Positions 57,131-64,000 of a DNA stretch of 64,000 bases are shown here, in pieces. The number at the start of each line of letters is the position of its first letter. The stretch's first letter is position 1. The stretch comes from Anarhynchus alexandrinus (taxonomy: Eukaryota; Chordata; Aves; Charadriiformes; Charadriidae): positions 338,798 to 402,797 of the forward strand of contig VUYV01000008.1 in assembly GCA_008711295.1 (NCBI GenBank), in the 5' to 3' direction. Under the pieces are notes generated by a model. That model searched no databases. It saw only the letters and a list, made by a program, of their open reading frames with translations, and was not told where the DNA came from. The position numbers and the translations under genes are program-made.

Positions 57131-57193
57131 CTAACAAAACTGACGAGACTTCCATCCTTGCTGGGTAGCTTCGGAGGGAGGATACCAGCGCAT
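57131..57193 (-). CDS. RBPMS2: RNA-binding protein RBPMS2, last coding exon (partial gene)
   Basis: The exon (57124-57193) lies between acceptor CTTTTCCAG and donor GTAAGT on the minus strand. It encodes [12 protein letters not shown] and GWKSRQFC, then TAG: the 20-residue C-terminus of RBPMS/Hermes-family proteins. These bind CAC-containing RNA through one N-terminal RRM and regulate splicing and smooth-muscle state. WYP and TQQG favour RBPMS2 over RBPMS (WLP, TSQG, from memory). The codon phase at the exon start is 0. The RRM and other exons are beyond the right edge; none is visible in 57194-64000. Far too short for ORF finding; identified from residues plus both splice sites. The stop is 7 nt before the junction with the UTR exon. 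Confidence 0.88.
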   Translation of the reverse strand: MRWYPPSEATQQGWKSRQFC

Positions 57194-59313
57194 CTGGAAA
57201 AGAAAGCCACACCAGAGGTCCGTGATCCAGGATTATCTCAACCAGAGCCCAAACCTTCAGCTCCCTGAGGCCATGTATGAGGTGCACCAAGTAGAGACAT
57301 CTCCACCATGGGAAAGGAGGCTCTGGGATGAGCCCCAAACACCACTCGAGTAGCATCCCAACCTGGGGCTGCACCACGCCGGCACTACCCAGCATGGTGG
57401 CTCATACAATGACAGGCTCAGGCTCACCAGGCACTGGCCAGGTCCTCCCTTAAGGAGCCCGGCAGGATCCCACACATCTAAGAAGGAAACTAGCACCCCA
57501 CCTCAGGGCTTGCCTCAACATCTCAAGTAATTCTTGCCTATTGGCATAACCAGAAGACAGCTCCCAAATTCACATCTGTGCCTGGCCCCAGCTCACTACA
57601 ACACACAAAACACCGCTGTTCAAGCTAGGAAAGCTCCTCACCTCCTCAAGTTCTCTGAAGTTTACCACTGAAGACGTGTGTGCAAGGAGGTTCCCCCCCA
57701 GTAACCTCGCACTCCCACACACCCCAAGTTTACATCTTTCCCCCCCATTCAGGCTCAGGCAGGGCAGAGGATGTTCACTTTGGGCACGCAACACCCCAAG
57801 GTGGTGGTCGCTCTGCCCTCAGCCAGCAGAAGGAGGCAACTCAAGACCACACATTTAAACCAGACAACCTCTACATGACATGCACAGGGTAAGGACTGGC
57901 TCATCCACCACAGAAGAGACCCATGAAGTTTCCTAAGCCACAACCCAGCCATCAGAAGAGGCTCCAGGCAGACCACATCACAGGAAGAGCTTGGTAGAGC
58001 TGCAACCCAACAAGACTTGGGGGCTTCCCTGGCAGGTCGTTGCTGCCACATCTACAGCTCAGGACTGCTCCTTGCTGAGGAAGGACTGCTGGATGGGGAC
58101 CCACCAAGCAGACACAGGAACAGTAACTGAACAGACACTTTCCAGCCTGCCAGCAGATGCAGCAAGCCAGCAGCGTCCAGCAGAATAACATCAGACATCC
58201 AGGTGCTGCCATGTGGTCTGCAAGACCGGTACGTCAGGTTGGGCTAAGCTAGCAGCTTCATGCCTGAGAGCAGCAGGAGATGAGTCTGTGCCACTTGACC
58301 GAGCATGGATCCAGCAGCAGGAGTGGCTAGTGGAGCTCGGTCCTGCTGCTGTTTGCAAAGAGAGCTGAAACACAGCAGCCATCCCCGCTCTCCTCCCTCT
58401 CCAGCTGGTGGGAGGAGAGCACCACCTCAGTGTGGACAGGCATCAAGAGCAACAGGCACGTCCAGGGCTCTGGGTACCAGCAGAACAACAGACTCTGAAC
58501 TAAGATGAGTAGAAAAGAGGCAGAATATCCCCGAAAGCCCAGCATGAACTGCTCCCCTTGCCAGACCATCCTGCCAAGGTTGTCCCCTTGCCTGAACAAG
58601 CCTGGCTAGATGCTTCCCTCCCAAGCACGTGCACTGCTCTAGGGCCAGAGGGAAAACACCATATTCCCAGACCAGCTCCAGCTCCCGTGCCCAACACTCT
58701 CCCACTAAGAGGGACCCCTGGTCAAGGGTGGGCAGGCTTTCTTGGAAGCAAGGTCCCAGGTCAGTTGGGCAGAGGAAGAGTTGGCGCCGCAGCCAAAGCA
58801 TCTAGTTTGGCAAAGGCTTTACAGCTCATCTTACCCCTACATGGCTGTGCCCAGCAAGGGCTATTCTGCCAGCCTCTTGCCAGAGTCAGGTCTCCCCTGT
58901 AGGCCATAAGCACGCAAGAGACATCAAGAAAGCCACTACAGGTTGAGAGGACAGCCAGCAGTGAGGGAGAACAGGAGCTGGCTGCTTGCTAAGTACCTAG
59001 CAGGCAGCACGCTGCCCGACCAACGCACTGGACAACACATGAAACGCGAGTCTGGCTGCAAAGTTATCCAGGGGTGGAAGATGCAGACCTGTGTCCCCCA
59101 CCCTAGCTGCACGAGACCCCCAGAAGCTGCACATGGGTCTTCAGAAGAGACAGCGCTGAAGACCAGGATGCCCAGAGACTCAGCCCTTGGATTGCTCTCC
59201 AGGCCAGGAACACCCTTGGTGGGTCCCTTCAAACCCTGCTCCCCTCACCCCTGTAAGAAGCAGAAGTCTGACACCCAATGGAGGTGCAAAGCCAGAGCCT
59301 TTGCGTTCACTCC

Positions 59314-59530
59314 TTCATAGAATGGCTTCGGTTGGAAAGGACCTTGAAGATCATCGAGTTCCAACGCCCCTGCCATAGGCAGGGACACCTCCCACTAGAC
59401 CAGGTTGCCCAAGGCCACATCCAGCCTGGCCTTGAACACCTCCAGGGACAGGGCATCAACAGCCTCTCTGGGCAATGTGTTCCAGTGCCTTACAACCCTC
59501 AAAGTAAAAAATTTCTTCCTAAAAAATTAG
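59314..59530 (-). repeat. CR1 retroposon 3' fragment
   Basis: The + strand starts TCATAGAATGGCTTCGG and reads through CACTAGACCAGGTTGCCCAA to AAAAATTTCTTCCT, an antisense CR1 3' UTR. About 215 bp, low divergence. Same sense as RBPMS2. Confidence 0.95.
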
Positions 59531-62123
59531 TAAAAAATTCCTTCATGCAGAGACATGCAGCAGACTGCCAAGACCTTGACACTGCCTCCATACAGGAGCT
59601 GGAGGGGACAACCACCTCACACCTCACAGAAAGCACAGCTGCCTGCAATGGCCAAGTCTTCCCTCCACCAGCACAAGGGCTGTGATGCCAGTAACTGAGT
59701 AGCCCCAAGCATGAGCTCAAGTCCTTCTCCTTGTGATGGCTCCTACAGGGAGAAGCCCTGCAAGTTTGCAGAGGCTCTGTCCTAGTGGGAACCTCTCACC
59801 AGGTTAGATCTGCTGGATCCCAAGCTCCTGTTTGGGCACCAGCACCACACTTGAGGTAGCTGTCCATAGACAGGCACACTGGCCTGGTCGGTCTCCTTGC
59901 CAGACACCTTCACAAGGCAAGTAGGTGCCACCAAGCCAGCTCCCAGCTGGCCCCATAGCTTGCTCTGTGATACAGCAGCCAGGTGCATCCCAGTCAGTCC
60001 AGCCTTGGGTGGAGGGAATCGAGAGCATGGACACTATCACCAAGACCCTCCTCCCCAGTGAGAGGTCCCATCTAGTGCCACCACCAAAGTGCTATCTTGG
60101 TGCCACACACACACTGTGCCTTTGCTTCTCCGTTAGCCTGCAAGAGGGACGCAGCCCAGCTGCACCCTTGCTCCCCAAGCCTAGGGCCACCACACTGCTC
60201 TAGGGCACGGCTACCTCCTTGCCCCAACACAGACCACCATCACTGACACCTTGCAGGGCCCACCACAGCAGCTCCCAGTGCCCAGGACAGGAGTTACTCA
60301 CTCCCCCGCCAGCCCTGTCACCAGGAGGTGCTTGCTCAGCAAAGCCATTTCTCCTCCGCAGCCAGCGGTCCTCCTCCCTGGCCAGTGTCTCCCACTCCAG
60401 CACCCCTCCCCTCGACAGCTGGAAGTAGTTTCCTCCTGCCCAGCAGCCTCAGGAAACTCCCCCTGCATTCACAAGGCTGCAAGCGCTTAACCCCAAGAGC
60501 TGCCTCCGTCCCACGCCAGGCTCGGCGCGAACACATGCAAGATGGCCATCCCCTACTCCGCTCCCCAAGCCTGGTGGCTATTCATCCCCTCCTCAGGGGG
60601 TCTGAACCAGCTTCTTCCCATGTGCACGTCCCACTCCAAGCCTGGCCAGAGCCTCCAGCACCTCCAGTTTCACCAGAAATCCTGCTTTTCTTCTAAAACA
60701 CATGCTGTTCATAGCTCTGGCACTGATAAACCTCCACTTCTGATGGACCACCTCTCCTTGCCTTCCTCCTGTAGCTCTCTGACACTTCTTGGCACAAACC
60801 CAGACAGCCCCACTCGCCACCGGCCAGCAGACCAGCCCTGCAGCCAGAGGGGCTCAGCCTGGAGGCCAGCAGAAGCTGGTGCAGACGCGACAATCCTGGG
60901 TGCAGGGCAAGGCTCTGACACGCTGGCAGGCTGAGGGAATGACCTGCCAGGTCTTTCAGCCCACAAGAAGATTAAGGGCTTGATGGGATGAGGCAGAAAC
61001 ACCCCCTTCACTAGGAGGGATGTTCCTGAAACCAGCGGGAAGCACTGGAAGAACCAGATCAGAGACAGCAGCAGCTAGCCAAGAGGACATGCTCTTTAAG
61101 ACAGTGGCACCCACCAGGACAGTCTTCTCTTCACATCCCTCAAAGCATCCCAAGCATCTTGCTTGGGAGCAGAGAGGATCTGCAAACATGAAGCTCCCAG
61201 AGCCATCTGGAAGAGGAGACCAGCACCCCAAGAGACTGCATAGGGTTATCCCAAGAAGAAGATTGCAACCCAGCAGGCCAAGCCAGAGCACTTCCCCGCA
61301 GGGAGCAACTTTCTCTGAGGGCTTTTGGAAGAGCTGTTATCTCTCCAAATACTACGTCCATCAAGGAGGAAGCTGAGAAAGAGTGAATGGAGACATGTAA
61401 CACTGGGCAAGGAAAGCAGAGCAAGGGAGGCTTTTACTGGAAAAGACGTGGTTGTTTCTGGAGCTGAATTAGCTTACAGTTGGAAAGGAGTCTGGCCACA
61501 ACACTGCAAACACCTCCTGCTCGGCCACCCATGGGGACGAGACAGACACTGCCAGCCAACGGCAGCTAGCCTTGCGCTGCCACGTTCAACATCTCTTCTC
61601 CAGCTGTGTTCTGGGACAGAAGTGTGTGCCTCTGCCTGCCACCTTCCAGGTGGAACATCCAGAGGTGAAGAACCTCTCCCTTCGCTGCCACACAAGACCT
61701 GCACTACCTAAAAATCACAACTAAATGATAAATGGGGCAGATAAACACCCCATCAGCGCTTCACTCTCCCTGTCAAGTCCTCCATTGTGTCTCCCAATTA
61801 CCCTCAGAACTTGTTTCCTGTTTTGCCCACCACCCTTATGGAGAGCAATTCCTTCAGCAGGAAAAAGGGGGGGGGGGGACTGAACACGCAGATCCATCCC
61901 TCAAGCCACCTTTAGCTTGGATGGCCTACCTTTCTTCCTTAGTTACTTCTAGGTCTGCTTATCTTTGCCCTGCAGTCAGCCCCAGCATCCTGTGGAGCTC
62001 AGAGCTGTCCCTACAACTGGAACAGATCCAGCCACCTCCCCAGGAACCAGAAAGGCTCCCTGCGCAGGCAGGGACAGAGCAGTCCACTGTGCTCCTGGGA
62101 GCTGGTAGGACCCCAACCAGCAT

Positions 62124-62339
62124 GTTAGGAAGAATTTTTTCACTTTGAGGGTGGTAAGGCACTGGAACAGGTTGCCCAGAGAGGCTGTTGATGCCCCATC
62201 CCTGGAGGTGTTCAAGGCCAGGCTGGACATGGCCTTGGGCAACCTGGTCTAGTGGGAGGTGTTCCTGCCTATGGCAGGGGGGTTGGAACTCGATGATCTT
62301 CAAGGTCCTTTCCAACCTAAACCATTCTATGATTCTACG
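62124..62339 (+). repeat. CR1 retroposon 3' fragment
   Basis: Reads GTTAGGAAGAATTTTTTCAC to CCATTCTATGATTCTACG in the sense direction, with one remaining tail unit. The near-exact inverse of the copy at 59314-59530, with only scattered differences. Antisense to RBPMS2. Confidence 0.95.
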
Positions 62340-64000
62340 TTCAAGAGCTGCATCTGGTTACCAGCTGCTGGCGTGCAGAGTAGCATCTTCAACTGCGCTG
62401 CTGAGACAGCCTCACCCTGGCGAGCCACAAGCACTTCATGGTCACCACTTCCAGCAGGCTGGAAGCCTTGGGCAGATTGCACTGGTGGCTGGCAAGAGCT
62501 GCTCTGCTCCAGCTGGAAACACAGCTGATGGGAACATGACCCAGGGCAGGCAAGGACAGCCTGCAAAGGTGCACCCACAAGACACTAACGTCATCTATTA
62601 GTGCTCTCTGGGCACACACTTCCAGCCTCAGCAGCAGGCACTTCACCCAAGCCACCTGCTTCCAGGGTTCTTCAGGGGGCTGGGCTGAGGAGACAAGCAT
62701 CCAAGCGCTTGCATGCTGTGCAAGACCGCAGCAGCACAAGCCCATCACCGAGAAAACCTTTCTGCAGTTGAATCACGCACACACGCATCTCCCCAGGCAG
62801 CTACAGCGAGAGAGAGCTGGAGGATGAGCACATCATATCACACCATGTTGAAGAGCACGCAGAAGACGACAGGCACCGATCCATCCCATTGCTTAGAAGG
62901 GGCATTTCAACAGACATCGTCTTGGTCCAGTTCACTTGTCAGGCATGACTTAGTGAGAATTGCTGCTCAGAAGATACCTGGAGGAGCTAAGAGCATCTCC
63001 TGCATCTCCTTTGGCTAGAGGGAAACAGCTGGCTTGGGGAGAGCTTGCTCAGGACTGCTTGGCCAGCCTGTGGCAGCACCAAGTCACTCAAGTTTAGGAA
63101 AACACCATAACCATAAAAGTCTTCTGAAGAGTGCTTCACATCTCCAGGAAGCATGGAGATTACCCAGAAAAAAAATAATCCTAGCAAGTCCTACCTGACA
63201 GCAACAAGTTATTAGGCACAAAAAAATCCATCACTGTCTCCAGCCTTCCATCCCAGGGAGAGCTCAACTGGCACAACATGAAGTCCAGAAGATTTTGCAA
63301 ACATGACTGTGAAGTCAGTCCAGAGGTCAGTGGTGCGCAAATGCAGGGTCTCCATTGTCCAGCAGATCCACCGCGGTGGCCATTGCTTGGTGCTCCAGGG
63401 TTCAGACAGGCTGGTGTCACCCAGGTGCTCACACACCCAGCAAACAGCAGCACCCCAACAGGAGACAGTACTTGAGGAAAAGCACAGCACCTGAGCCCAC
63501 CCCAGCAGATCTTCCCACATCTCCAGTTCTCCAAGGCCAGCACCAGATCATAGGCACTGGGATCTGCCTTGTGTCCATCCACAAACAGTAGCCACCGCTT
63601 AAGAGACCTGGCTTGCTCTGAGCTAGCCCAGGCAACCAACAAGAGGGAAAAGTTATTTTGGAGCACTGACCTCTCCTTCCATCGATGGGCTCTATGTCAG
63701 CTCAGTGCTGGGAAGCCTCAGGGTCCTGCTGGGCTGTGTACCACCACCACCACATAGCCATGAGCAAGGACTGCTCCTTCCACCTACCACTCACTTACAC
63801 AGGCCCCAGCTTCAGAGGCCCACCTCCACCATCTCCTCAAAGCCTCCAGACAAGGCTGCTGCCAGCAGCAGCAACATGGAGGCTCCGAGGGCACCTTGGG
63901 TAGCCCACCTCCAAAAGGATGGGCAGCTGTGAGGTTTCAGTCTATGACCAGCTCCCTGCCTTGGAAGCATCTACCAGAGACAGTCTCCCAAGCTCTGGGT

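Larger units (their letters stand above)
57194..64000 (-). other. RBPMS2: RBPMS2 intron (to right edge)
   Basis: At least 6.8 kb of intron upstream of the last coding exon. I looked on the minus strand for the RRM and Pro-rich exons of the family and saw none. Contains two CR1 copies and a G-run at 61867-61879. Confidence 0.65.

Noticed and set aside
57131..57193. Assignment as RBPMS rather than RBPMS2
   Set aside because: WYP and TQQG fit RBPMS2. Human RBPMS2, like SORD and DUOX2, is on chromosome 15, while RBPMS is on chromosome 8. The KSRQFC ending is shared, so some doubt remains.

Overview
The window is bird nuclear DNA. It holds spliced vertebrate genes with GT-AG introns, several CR1 retroposon copies with the avian-type tail and an ERVL-like solo LTR; no bacterial or viral gene layout is present. 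The species cannot be told from the sequence. Three protein-coding loci are supported. The rest is introns, repeats and intergenic DNA.

Region 1 (1-10380, + strand) is the 3' part of a dual oxidase gene, called DUOX2. Eighteen consecutive coding exons (691-9616) give about 897 codons, from the end of the linker after the peroxidase domain through two EF-hands, the membrane haem domain and the FAD/NADPH domain to the family C-terminus HHYENF. A polyadenylation signal lies at 10352. All exons are open and all junctions are in phase.

Region 2 (11915-33100, - strand) is SORD, sorbitol dehydrogenase, tail to tail with DUOX2 as in the human genome. Eight exons (13095-29071) encode 335 residues plus stop. 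The first exon, about 22 residues, is not visible. It probably lies in or beside the 180-base run of N at 32501-32680, inside a CpG island flanked by a GC-rich minisatellite.

Region 3 (33100-55700) is about 22 kb with no recognisable gene. It holds an old CR1, short tandem repeats, a 62-bp tandem duplication, a 14-bp minisatellite, a 265-codon orphan ORF and a solo LTR with a 5-bp target-site duplication.

Region 4 (55700-64000, - strand) is the 3' end of an RBPMS-family RNA-binding protein gene, best called RBPMS2. A 70-base exon carries the last 20 codons and the stop, and a separate 3' UTR exon follows. The rest, to the right edge, is the upstream intron with two CR1 copies in opposite orientation.

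DUOX2 makes H2O2 at epithelial and thyroid surfaces, SORD is a polyol-pathway enzyme, and RBPMS2 is an RNA-binding regulator of smooth muscle. They are neighbours, not a pathway. I see no novel multi-gene system. The most checkable new points are the 118-codon open frame in the RBPMS2 terminal exon, which exon skipping would expose, the missing SORD first exon, the RBPMS2-SORD adjacency and the inverted CR1 pair.
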